Of a stretch of DNA of 64,000 nt, positions 1-13,200 are shown piece by piece. Under the pieces are notes generated by a model. It saw nothing but the letters and a program-made list of their open reading frames with translations, was not told where the DNA came from and made no database searches. The DNA is from Ignelater luminosus. Its lineage: Eukaryota; Arthropoda; Insecta; Coleoptera; Elateridae. Made by a program: the position numbers and the translations under genes. The first letter of the stretch is position 1; each line of letters opens with the position of its first letter. Where the stretch lies: the NCBI GenBank assembly GCA_011009095.1, contig VTPC01007146.1, forward strand, positions 48,437-112,436. The letters are read 5' to 3'.

Positions 1-538
1 GTGCTTTCTAAAGTTTGATGCTTCTGTAAACCATAGCAGTCCATCAAATGGCATAATTTGTTCAGTATTGTTCCAGATTTCTCTACCAATGATTACGTTG
101 AAGTTTTTATCCAGGTGTGTTACTGGGATCTGATCTCATGGCAAAAACAGAGTCGCCTATCCCTTTGCAGATTAAGCAGAGGCCTGAGTCTGCGGTTCTC
201 AGGTTTCCTGCATTCTGGAGTTTGCTCAAGGATGTTGTATCACAAGGCATAGTGGAAGAAGATTCAACAGGATCTCCATTGTAACTGTAGGAGTCGTGGA
301 ATTTTGTATAGTTTTGATTTTGGTGTTTGTTTAAAAAGTTTTGGGCCACCACACCAAGGTTGCAGTGTGTAGTATAATATAACGAATGTACCTCTGGTAG
401 GTGTGTTAAAACTGAATGGTTTTGTAAAAATAAATGTGGAAGAAACATAGTCACTCTTTGCAGTAAAAACCAGATCATTTCTCGCTAGAAGGTTAAGTAT
501 CTGAGTGTTTTCCCTCACGTCTTTTTCCTAGCCAACAG
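1..538. other. Unassigned left edge
   Basis: Two overlapping minus-strand open frames (107-478 and 264-518) lie downstream of the LINE RT remnant. They may be decayed element sequence, but I recognise no domain. Confidence 0.3.
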
Positions 539-1880
539 TCATTTTGTCAAATTTTGTATGAGACCCTTCATGCCTTCGCCTTGATCATGATATGAAGTGG
601 CGGATGGTTGAGGAGGACCTCCAGGGCGGCGATGGTAGCGGTGTGTAGTGCCTAAGCAAGGTTGTTTTTGCGCTTGTTCTACCCATCTCTTGTTTAGAGG
701 TCCTTTGGGAAGTAGTCCACCAAATAAGGGATGCATATAACATGAAGAGGTTTGATTACCATCACAATGTGACTCTAGGGTTTAAGCCCCAAGTTTTGCG
801 AAGAGCTTTCCTTCCCACCCAGGAGATGTCCTTTTGTGACTGTCTTTCAATATGCACTCTCCATGGCAATTTATCATCTAGAATTACTCCTAAATACTTG
901 ACTGTTCTGGTTTGCAGTAGTAGAACATTAAATATAGAGGGAGTTTTGAAGGCATCCACTCTCTCTTTATTGGTGAAGATAGCCAACCAGATTGGCTTTG
1001 TTAGGATTAATAGTCAATCTGTACTCTATGTACCAGTTTTGAATGATATTGAGAACCCTTTGCATGAGCTTACTCAAAGTTGCAGGGAATTTCTCCAGCA
1101 CAAGGGCTAATGAGATCATCTGCATAACCTGGTTTTCCTTATCAAGCACAAAGCAAGACAGTAAGGGAGAGAGAACTCCCCCTATGGGCAACCTCAGTCT
1201 GCAGATGCTGTAACGGTTGACCTGTTGAGACTTACTAACACTTCTCTGTGGTGATGGATTAGGTCCACCTGACAATTGCAGGTGAAGCTTTCCACTCTAC
1301 CAAAGAGGTACATATAGAGTTGGACGTTGTATTATCAAAAGCCCTCCTGTATATCTAGCAATGCCCCAATAGCAAGCTCTTTCTGGTGTAGAGCCTTCTC
1401 AATCTTGAGTATCAGGAAGTGGAGGGCTGTTTCAGTTGATTTACCAGCTTGATAGGCATGCTGAGAGGGATGCAGGGGTAGGGTAACCAGTGTGCTCTCT
1501 CTAATATATTGATCTATTAATCTTTTTAGCCAAGTCATATGAAGACCAATCTACTTTAGGAATAAAAACCACACTGGCGCTTTTCTAGGAGATAGGGATA
1601 TATCCGAAGGTCCGCGCGTGGCCTAAAAGATGTGATATAAGTGCTGGACAATGATTTCTAGTGTAGCAGAGCCAGAAAAATGCCATCTGTCCAAGCACTT
1701 TTGTATAGTTCGAATGAGCTGATTACTCATTTGATGCTATCAAGGGAGATCTCCTTTCCAGCCCTTGCGACTGGCCTAGGAGGGATCTGTGTGGTTCCGA
1801 TCTATCATTGTGAACTTCAATCAGGTGTTCAAGGGTCTTCTTTTCAGTGACAATGAAGTCGTCATTAGAAATCCTCGGGG
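539..1880 (-). mobile_element. Degenerate non-LTR retrotransposon, reverse transcriptase region
   Basis: Pieces of a LINE reverse transcriptase are spread over several minus-strand frames. From high to low coordinate I see the LINE-type stretch before RT with PDGI-like residues (about 1680-1740), VVFIPK (about 1560), QHAYQAGKSTETALH (1335-1538), GVLSPLL, the catalytic YADD at 1115-1126 (in another frame from its neighbours) and VKYLGVILDDKLPW (762-986). The order is that of Jockey/R1/I-type elements. At least three frameshifts make it non-functional. The next 540 bases to the left edge show further minus-strand open frames that I cannot assign. No 5' endonuclease region is visible, which suggests 5' truncation. 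Confidence 0.85.
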
Positions 1881-4080
1881 TGCTAGGTTATAGCAAGTTC
1901 TGATCACGTTTGCTTTCTATTTAAAAAATCTACAATCTTTTGATCTTGATATCTGTCAAGTCTTGTCAAAGCAAACTTATTGTGGTCTTATTACATTTAA
2001 AATTGAATTTTGATATTTTATTTAATTTCTCATCTTACCTTGCATTCTTGTTTCACATATCAGTCAAGTGACAACTTAGCGAGAAGTGTTTACTCTTAAA
2101 ACATAATCTATCTTTTTTTGCTTTCTCTAGAAAATATCCTAGCCATGTTGCTACTTATATTTTTGAAAAAGATTTCAACATTGGTAATTTTTAAATAGAA
2201 AACAAACTTGATAAGGATATATGGGATCATGATTCTTTAGACCATCACAGTTACCTTGACTGTAATCTAATACTGTGATGTAGTAAAATACACCAGATTT
2301 GTAGCTTATTTAACAATCAGCACATGTTGGCATATTTAATGGTGTCAGATTATCAGCTGACCTGCATATGAGATAACCATCTTGTCTAAGAATGGTGATA
2401 TAGGATCGGATCTGTGAAATGTAGAAATGAACTGGTTTCTGTGAGTTTTAATGTTGGTAATGCATTTGACACTGATAAAGCTCATTTTACTTCAAGAAAT
2501 ATGTCAATATTTATGATTCAATGCTGAATTGTGCTGCTACACTTAAAAATAATCGTTGCTATATTTTTTACAATCGTATTTATGGAATTAAGTGTTGGTA
2601 CAAACAGGCAGTAACAATTATGCTTTTGTTTCATATTTCACAGCCAATATATCTTATTCTCCTTGAATTAATCTTTGGATCACTGGAGAGCAACCATATT
2701 AATTTAATACTGAAATGATGTTCATGGATGAACTTAATGTGGCAGGTTCTTAATTGCAATACAAGAAAATATTTAAGAAAATCTGCTTATAATTATTTAG
2801 AAAATGTAGCATACTCTGAGCTTCTGTATGTTTTTGAAGTGACACATCAGAGTTTGTTTTGGACGATTCATATACTCATAGCTTTGTTAAGGAATTATTG
2901 TCAAAGTACAGAAAAGAAATAATCTACAAAAATGTAGTAAAGCATATTTATAAATCATTTAATAATATTCAAAGCAAATACAAAGCTTTTTATAAAAGTA
3001 TGCAACAGTTTACTTAAATAACATTAATTGCACAAAAAAGAAATCGAAAATTTAAATATTCTACTACCCTATGTAACAGAAACAATAATTTTGTCATTTA
3101 TGAATGAAAGAACTGGGCGCACTACTGCAAAAAAGTGCACATTATACATACACAGTTACACTGTGGAGGACAATAAGTTAACATAAAAGCAAAAGGTTTC
3201 TTTTTAAAGATGATTTTTTGCCTCTGTTGGTCTTGAAGATAGTTTCAAAGAATGTAGAGTCACATGTAACATTGATTTTTACAACACTTCTTGCATATTC
3301 TATAATTCTTCTTACAGAAGATAGAATTAGTTTTAAAAACTAGCATTTCTATCGTTAACATAATAAAATTTACATCATTTAAAAATAATCTAGCATATTA
3401 GAAAGCAGTTTTCACCTTTGTTTAATACATATGTTTCAAAGGGAAAAACTAGCAAGATCATCATTATCATTATAATATAACTAACAGTAAAATATATATT
3501 ATTATTATTCCAAACTTTTCACCTATATTATCATATCATGTATTACATTATAAAGTTATTATGACATATAACGGTAAAAGGAATGCTCAAAGAGAATATT
3601 TTAGACTTTGTGTTGCATCGAATTCTTTTTATCAGTCGATGCTAGCTTTGCAGCATTCCAAAAAATGATAGTTGGCAATATGAAGTTTGCGTGCTCACTT
3701 CCACTACTCAGCTTAAATGTACAGCACATTAATCAAAAAATATTAGATTCGTTACTTCGTATAGTTAAGATTGGTTTGGATAACTTTAAAAGCCATGCAA
3801 CCATAAAATTCCTTCACAGACAATTCATGCTTACGATTATAACTAAAACGAAAATAATAAAATTAAATAAAAAAACAAAAAAAGACAAGTCTTAACAGTG
3901 TATATTTACGAAGTTTTATAAATAAGAAATAATTTGGTAATATATAAAAACATAGTAAAAGCAAATTGCATTGATAAAAATGTATATAGGATGATATCTT
4001 ATCATGATTTACAAATTGATATAAAAAGAAAATTAACATTCAAACGAACAAACAATGAATAAAATATAATATATACACAA
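1880..4080. other. AT-rich DNA downstream of Rtnl1
   Basis: Between the Rtnl1 3' end and the LINE remnant there is AT-rich sequence with only short chance open frames. It may contain extended Rtnl1 3' UTR. I see no gene, repeat array or RNA. Confidence 0.5.
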
Positions 4081-4086
4081 TTTATT
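4081..4086 (-). promoter_or_regulatory. Candidate Rtnl1 polyadenylation signal AATAAA
   Basis: The minus strand reads AATAAA about 135 bases after the Rtnl1 stop codon, in very AT-rich DNA. Another AATAAA lies almost at the stop (about 4212-4217) and is probably too close. The true 3' end may lie further downstream, since many insect 3' UTRs are longer. Confidence 0.4.
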
Positions 4087-4221
4087 GAAATTGAAAAATG
4101 GTACAGGGTGTGCAATTAATCAGATTGGACGATGGAATTCATAATAAAACTGAACATCGTAGCATTACGAGGTATGTACGATGGATGTTAGTTTATAAAC
4201 TTTTTATTTTCTTTATTTCAT

Positions 4222-4276
4222 TTACTGCTCTTTCTTCTCTTCATTTTTCTTTCCAATTGGTATCGCTGCTTTTACT
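4222..4276 (-). CDS. Rtnl1: Rtnl1 last coding exon with C-terminal KKEQ
   Basis: After a 2.58-kb intron, a TTTTTCAG acceptor opens the final coding exon (55 bases with the stop). It encodes [17 protein letters not shown] and then [10 protein letters not shown] is the usual end of insect reticulons. The last four residues, KKEQ, fit the KKXX COPI-dependent ER-retrieval signal, which agrees with residence in the ER. The 3' UTR continues to lower coordinates. Confidence 0.93.
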
Positions 4277-7200
4277 CTGAAAAAGCAAAAAACAAATACA
4301 TTAGCAAATAGAAAGTATTTAGATTTTTAATAACATAAAACTTAGCTGTAATATAATTAATTGATCTTGAATGTATTACACTTTGCAAGATCTTAATACT
4401 GAGAAACAAATAAATTTGAATAACCCTGTATATTTTCCAACTGTTAATTTTGTATTTGACTTAGTACGCACTACAAAAAATTGGTCACCTTGTCATGGGG
4501 ATATCCTTTCCATAACCTTATTTTATGCTTATTGATCTACTATTTCAGGAGGTCCATCCCCAAGACTTTCTTATCCATTATAATCAATAACTTAAGTGAG
4601 TTTTGAAATGGAGAAGGAGCTTAACTGTGGGCAAACGTAAGTGGCCATTTGGAGGTGAAGTTCAATTCAGTTTCTAAACATAGGTTCTTTAAGAAAATGA
4701 AACTCAATTTTGGTAGTTGTCATTAAATATGGTTTTTAAAGCTTTATTAAATTACATTACAAAAGAAATGGAATAAACTGTGGTCTGTGTTCATTGACCA
4801 CCCTGTATAACAAGATCGTTTAATTGAAATTTTCTTAATTACCTTTAAACACCTAAGACCAAAGCTTATTTTTGTAAAACTGGAAGTACACTAGCTTTAC
4901 TTAATTATCAAAATTGGTAGGTTAGAGTGGTTAGATCAGCACAATAAAGAGTAAAATAGTTAAGGTTAGCTGGTTTTGTTGGTTATCGAGTCTGATAGTA
5001 CAAAGGGAAGGGAAACAAGACAGGATGTTTAATGATCCTGATGGGATAGTGACCGAGTGTAAGTGACTGATGATAAGTGATAACTTCAGTCATTGATCTA
5101 AGTTGTTAGAATTGTCAAATCGTTTGTTTACACACTAGATAGGCTGGTGGTTCCTACAGACAGTGCACATGGGTGAAGGAAATTTTTGCAGTTTTCGCCG
5201 CTAGGGGGACGCCACTGTTGCTAACAGTGGTTATCAAAAACTTTATGTCAGTACTATATCAACATATGACAAAAATTCTTCAGAATCTTTCATTTCTCCA
5301 ACTTGGGTCTTTTTGTTCTTCGTTGTTTACCAAGTAAAAATTCTTTTAGTCACTACTTTTGAACTTGGGTGGGCAGGGGCCTATTGACCGAATATAACCA
5401 AGAAAAAAAATATTCATGCACACTTCATCAAATTCTAGTCCATGGGCGTCTGTCAATAGGGGGCGCGTTTTAATTTTAAAATATAGCAAAATGGGACTTA
5501 GGGATTTTGTTCTACATCGAAACCAGTGTACAGAGTAGAACGGATTTTTTTATCCTTTCCAGATTTCGCTGCTAGAGGTTTGGTCCAAATTGAAAATTTT
5601 TTCCTCTATAATGGAAAAAGATGAGTGAATCGCGTTTATAGGTTAGCAAATAGGAGGGCGTCCTACATTTTCCCGTGAAAAACAAAAGACGATCATCAAT
5701 TCTGACCGTTTCCGAAAAATCGCGAAAACCATCAAACATTCACTGATCGCCACGAGATTTAAGTATGTGTCAGGGAGAAGCCTCTAAACAAGATTGATAC
5801 AGGTACAGTTCGATCTTCTTTTGTTACTTCACACATTTATGTAGAGGTGTTTTCTTTCTGGATATCTCCGGAACAAAATGCATACAAGCTTTCGTGGATT
5901 TAAATTGAACATGGGGCACGTGCTATACCACAGTAAAGCTATGGCATTTTAAAATTAAAATTTAAATCCAAACAACTCCCTTGCTTCTGTCTATGTGATA
6001 CCAAAAGGTCAGCAGGCCTTAGTAATAATTTACTAAAATATATACAGGGTGTTCCACTTAAAACTAACAAGATTGATGTCATTTCAGATGAAAACTGGAA
6101 GTTTGGTAAATGATTTCTACTTGGTCTACTACAGTATTTAAAGTGATGAAGAAGTGAGGTTAGGATGCTATGTTGTATTCTAACTAATATAAGCATATTT
6201 TGGCAATGAAATGTAGTTTAAAAGTTGTTCACAATCACAATTACGTCAACAGTTCAAAGAGTTGCCAAAGCAGTGTTGTTTGAAATTTCAGAAATGTTAC
6301 TAATAATTTTATGCAAAAAAAAGTAAGATATGTGTGGTCAACCACAGCTAACAGTTGAGTAGCTAAGTCAGCATTTATATTCAGAAGTTTCATTGAGTAA
6401 GTACTGTTATTTATTCAATGACATTAGTGAGGTTATGTCAAACAACCAAAATGTTGACCAATTATTTTGTTACAAAATGAATTCATTCAGAAAGGAATTG
6501 TTGCGCAGAAATATATCCGACTCAATTTGCAATTGCTGAGACACAACCTACTCAGCAGGTTTTATGCTGTTTATCAACAACACTTAGTGTTGGATTCTTT
6601 GATTATATTTGTATAACCTTTAATTTCTTTAATATAGAAGTATCATTTAAAGTACAATTTCAAATTCTAAGTGCACCTTGTGAGGATTGTTAAAAAATGT
6701 CATTGTAGCACATTGTAGTTCATTGCCAAAATATGCTTTTAAATATCTACAACTGATCTATCAAAAGAAAAATGATAAAGAACAAAAGAAACTTATAATT
6801 ATATTAAAAATAATTTTGGAATCAAAACATATAATTGGATTACAATTGTAATAACTTACTTTGAAGTAATTTCTGCCAATTTAGATCTTACAAGGTCCAA
6901 GTTGGCATCAATTTGTGTCTTGTTGGCTTCGTACACTTTAGGAAGAGTGAACAAAGCAACCCATGCTGCAACAGATGAAAAATTTCATTAACACAATTTC
7001 TATAAAGAATAAAAACCAACATACCGATAATAACAAGGGTCATTCCATTAAACCAGGCTCCCAGATAAGTGAGACACCACAGAAGAACTCCAAACTTGAT
7101 GGAATCTACAAGGTCTTCGACTAAGAACAATCGTCGAAGTTCAGCAATCGCTGCATTTATGTGTGCAACTGCAATTTCAACAACTTCTTTTACTTTGTCT

Positions 7201-10200
7201 TGAGGAAGAGCTACATCTGTTTCCAAGAATTCCCTAAAGTGAAAAAGGCAGCTAAGTAGTGACAAAAATTATTTGTTTTCTTTATATCGACTTACTTGAA
7301 AGGATGTCCATCACCAGTCTTTTGTACAGCTTGAACTACATTCTTGTATATACGGAAAGAAATGGTAGCTGTTAAAGCCAATAAAGAGAGGTATGCAACC
7401 ACACTTATAAGAGAGAAATAGGTTAAGGCTAAGAGAACCACTAAAACACCACCAAAGACTGGTCCAGATTTCTTGGGATCACGCCAGTAGATTAGGCTCT
7501 CCACTAGAAATAAAAAAAAGAAAACATTAATATACAATTAATCATCAAATGATTATTTACAAATATACTTGAGAAAAAACTAGTAGACATATTAATCATT
7601 ATAATAATTAATTAAAAGTCTAATAGGATTTATACATTATTCATGATAGCATTCGTAGAATTTAATGTATTTTTTTACAATTCAAATTAAATATGTATTG
7701 TGTACTTGAGCTGAAAAAGACAATGTCCTAGTTTATAGTTCTACTTCTATAATAATCCAAAGGACTTACTTTTGTCTGCCAACATAAAAGCTCTAAAACT
7801 ATTTATTACGCAATAATATGAATAAAACAAAGCTCATCTCACATTTTATGAGAAGAGATGAATCACAAACAGTCTTTTTTATACGTCAATGTCGAGGCAA
7901 ACCCAATAAATAATTACAAGGTCACTAAGTAGGTGTTCATTACCTGTGATTTTTTTTTAAATGCGTAGTCATTCTACATGTCTCTAATTGTGAAAAGCAA
8001 GAGAAAAGGATCCAATTTCGCAATCAGTTATAAAAGCTGTGCCAGTTCTGCATAGCATGTTCTGGCACGCATTAATTATAAAAACGAATTTATTTATAGT
8101 CGATATTTCAACTGAAGATATTTCTGGATTTTTTAGAATTAAAATAAATACTATGTAGTATTTAATGATCTTATGAAAAAGTAAAAATGTGTACACATAA
8201 GATAGAAAAAATAATCTAAAGATGTACTAATAAACAGTAGAATTAGTCAGCTGTATGACCAGTTTTACTAAAGGATGAATTAAAATATCATTGAAATTAT
8301 ATTTTAGAAGTCTTAATAGAACGACCGCAATATCAAGTAACAAATTAGTGGTAGAAGGATTCACCTTTCGAATTACAAAACTAGAACTTATTGGAAAAAT
8401 AAGGTAATTTTTATTTAAACAACAGTTAAATAATAGCAAAAATCAGCAGAATTGAACAAATTGCATATTATAATTTATAATGTGAGTAATAGATTGTTTT
8501 TGAATAAAATTGACCTAGTTTGAAATAATACAAACGGCATACGATGTAGTGATATAATAAACTAGAGCTAAAAATCTAGAAAATTCATTCATTGCCCACT
8601 TCTAAAAATTGAGGTTAAGTTAAACGAGATCAGTTTTTTGCATTTAAATAATTTTCTAACATTTCTAGGAAGAAATGCATTAGAAAATACATTCCTTTTA
8701 TTAAATTTATAAAATAGCAATGCTCGAAAGCTATTACTGAACTTAACTGGTAGCTACTAGTAATGTTTTATCAATATTTTTACCTTTTATCACTTTCAAA
8801 GGATGTTGCCAAAACACGATATTACTTTTTTTTTATATATAGCTTTCCTACCTACGCTTTCATTTTATATTTAGCCTATAATAACAAAATTATATCCAAG
8901 GATAACTCATTACAGAAAACAAGAAGGTTATTGCCTCCGTAAGAGTTTGATATAAAAGCATTAAGAAACTTTCCATGTAGTTGAGAAGGTTATTAAATGT
9001 ATTCTCTCCAGGACTACACAGAAGATTGCGAGGAAAATTCTGTTTTGTATTCAAGGACATATTTGCAACTTTGGCAATTATTTGTATAAAATAGTTTGTT
9101 ATGAATCATAACTAAATATTTCGTATGTCAAGTCATCTCATAATTTATTCCATTAAAACTAGTTTTGAAATATGATAGAAGTCAGAATAGAATTCATTCA
9201 TAAGTTTAGTCTGGATTTTAGGTGAAACTTTAATTTTGATAAGAACTATCTGATACAAAAAATTGAGATGAACAAGATTTTGATGTTTATTTATTGAAAT
9301 GGAATAAAAATTGAAATGCAGAATTCATTTTAGAAAGCCTCACTGAAACAATGCAATAAATGCAACTAAGATGACTTGAGCATTTTGAATTAAAATGTTT
9401 AATGGCCTTTTGTTCTTGCATAGTAGGCTGTGAATATGAATCTTCATTGATTGGCCTTTGTTGAAAAATAAAATGTTAACCTAACTAAAAAATTCATTTA
9501 ATGACTCATTTGCTATTCACCAGTTTCCATAATAATAATTACAATGTTGTTCCCTTGTTTTTCTATCCAAAAATGTTCACTTGTTTAATAACTGTTGTCA
9601 GTTGTATATTTATTGTGCAAACTAAGCACAGTGTTTATTTTAATAATTTGCTAAAACATTATTCTAGTTCACAGTAAAAAAAGAATAAATGCAAAAACTT
9701 TTTTTTTCAGTTGGTCTGTGTTATTATCTACAATATCTTTCTCTGCCATTTTGTCGTATTATACAAAGTTAAGGAGATATCAGATTTTAAGGAAAATTGA
9801 GAAAACAAAAATGACCATAGGTTTCCAAACTTGACAACTTGTTCCAGTTTAACCAACTTAACCAAATAATCCAATAAAACTGTGGCTTCTTATGGTACTT
9901 CAACACCCTGTATCTCAAATACAAAGTTCTGGAAGATCTATGTTGATTGGAACTTTTTTTGCTTAGAATAATAGCTGTATGTGCAAAGTTATTCTTTTTA
10001 ATTAATTAATGAAGAATGTGGAAGAATCAATAGAAGATACATAGATGATGTTATGACTACCCTCCTAATAATTGTAAATAAATCGAGAAAAAAAAACAAA
10101 AATGGAAAAGTACAACAAAAAGTGAATATAAGCATTTAAAAATAGAACTCAATACCACTCATTATCAATTATCAGTGTAAGATAGTTTATAGGGTTATAA

Positions 10201-13200
10201 GCAAATTGCATAATTGACTTATGATGTTTTAACATCTCACTACTATTTATTAATTGTAATCAATGTAGAAATGCTCTAGGTTTAGGTTATGGCATCCATT
10301 TGCAAACGTGATATAATAGATTTCCTTCCTTCTGTCACATAAATTTTCCAGTAAAATTATCATCCCTAAAATATATAACATCAAAGGTTACTATTGTTCG
10401 AGATAAACTCCAAAGGTCTGACCCTTTCTAATAGAGTTGAAAGTTCAATGAATTTAATCGTCATAAAACAATGAAGCACTTTCTAATACGTAGGTAATAA
10501 TAAATAAAAAAAAGAAGAAAAATGATTTTAAACAATTAGTTTCAAAATAAAAAAGCATTGTTAGTGATAAATGATAATTATTGCTAAATAATTTTAGAAA
10601 AATTAATTATTATTATCATGCAGTTTTCCGAAAAAAGTATTATAAATAATCTTAATATTATCCTGCACACTGAAAACTAGAAATTGTATTAAATCATTTC
10701 CTGTTTTCTTATATTTTTAGCATATGATAAATAAGTACATACTTAAAAATGTGTTACACATCTGAATCACTTAGAAGGTGTTTTAAAACTATGAAATATA
10801 TTTCCCGTTGTTTACGAGTGATTTCTTTACAGCATCATTAGTTAATTTTAACTTTTTGTATTGCATTAAAATTAAATCTTAGAAAAAGCATGTGAAGCAG
10901 ATCCTGTTTTTTATCATTTGTGGTCACATGCGTGATAAATTCGATAATCATGCTGCTTTACATATATCATAATGAAATGAAAGTAAGTATGCAATTTTAT
11001 TCTGAATGTATAAAGGCACCTCTAAAATATAACAATTAACACTCCTTTCAGAGAAAACATACTGGCCTACTAAGATAGTCATAATTATTAATGTTACTAT
11101 AGAAAAGGTTCTTATCAATAATTAAACCTAGCGTTTTCTTCTAAAACAATGTAGTCTCACATTCGTGAACTTTTAATTTGGATACCAGTAATAGAATAAA
11201 TAAATGGATGTCCCAAAATAATTCAAACAAAGCTGCCAAATTTAAATTTGGCAATTGTCTTTGTGCAATTTATATTTCATAATCACACCTTGTAGGTATA
11301 ATCTTAGCATCCATAAATGTTGAAATTCTAAATATTTAGTATCTATGCGCGTGTTCTTCTTTTTGAAGTCGGGAAGACTCTCAGTCGTGCATCATAATTC
11401 ATGAGTGATAATTAAAATTGTTATCTGAAGTTTTTGCAAATAAATTTATCTTATCACGTGTTAAGGTATTTTATTATCTTTATTATATGCATACAGTATT
11501 GCACTATGTTATACTCTTATAAAGTCAACAACATCTCTAGAAGTGTTTTTATGAATGTTATGAACATTGAAAAATTTTTCTATCGGCAAAATACAATTAC
11601 CGTTGCTACAATTATTTACGATTCAACAATGCGCTTCCTAATATGCAAACATAACTTATGAATTTTCATTTTATACCAAAAAAACGAGTATCAGAAAAAT
11701 TCTCATAATAAATCAAAGAAAGTATTTCCCAAATAAAAACCACAGAAAACTTGTTCCATTAGGATGTACTTATTTCATGATCAATCATGATATCTAGCTT
11801 TGTACCAGAATTGCAGGCATGATTCAGAATTTTGAGAAAGTCAAGATGCTATTGAGTATTGTTTTGTTTTCAAAACTGTCATTTTATTCAGTTTACACTG
11901 TCCTTAATATGAGGTTATGTCCGTCTTAGCTGGTTTTGAAATTTAGCCAAAGTATACAAAAGAAAAGGTGACACAATGTTCAAAGTTTGTTGACATGTAG
12001 AAAAAATTGGTCAGGAAAAGAGTTAAAGAATTCTAGTTTCATTTGTCGTGGAAAAAAGTAAAATACTGATGAATTCAATATAAATCTCTGCGTCAAAACA
12101 CAGAAAATACTTTCCATGACTTTCTGTACTATGTTGATTGTCAGTTGTCACTATTTCTATGGTTATAGGTATTTTCAAAATTTTCTGGTTGGTGGTTAAC
12201 ATAAAAAACGAGCAAAATGCTCAGGATCAAAGAAGCACCACGGAAATGAAGATCTAGTTTATAGCTTACACACTTAACACTAAAAAATAAAGCTCCCTGT
12301 CTCTTCCAGGCTTGGAAGGTATTGACTATAGAGGAAAATTATCAAAATGGTTGAAGAAAGGCTGTATATCTACAAATCTGAAGATTCATAACATTTGTGA
12401 TTGTTTCTGACGATGTTTCATTGTTGTGGTAATAGTGTGATCACCTGATGATCACCCACAAACTAACTTTTTAAATTTCCAAAAGAGTTGCAAAGATTGT
12501 GTTTTCTTCCTAATATAACTTGTGTTATTGCGTTTTCCCATTGAACAGGAGAGCTTCTTAGGCACAATGTACCTAAGCATATAACCTATAAATTATTCAC
12601 AAACCATAACAAATTAATGCATACTGTCAATTCGATAAATTATGATTTTATTGAAAATGACCTTTTTTCCATAGCATTCTGGGAACTAAAATTTGATATA
12701 ATTCACTCATGAATGCAGAAAGTAAATATTATTTTTATTAGAAATGTGTGTTTTGGTCCTTTAGATATGAATTTAAGGTGGTGAATCCAATGCAGCGACT
12801 TAAAAAACTTGTATTGGAAATTGTATCTGATATTGCAATTGAACTCCATGAACTCAAAACAGCAGTCAGACCACTATTGTAGGGGAACTAGGTAAGTGGG
12901 CAAGAATCAAGGAAAATAAATGAGTACTTAAAGGACAGAGCACAGAGATGTCAGAAGCATATTCTATGGAGAAAGTGATAGTAGTCCACCTAGAAAGTTT
13001 CCGGAAAAAATAAAGTACAGTTACTCTTATTATCCTCCAATATAGTATTTTTTTACTAATAAAACAATAAATAAAAGAAAAACAATTTGAAAATATTTTA
13101 TTAGACTCTAGGAATGCTTGAAATCAAGGAAGCTGTGTACTGAGCAGTAATTTTTATTTCAATGCACTATTTGTTCTACTTTGATTTTCAAAGGTTTTTT

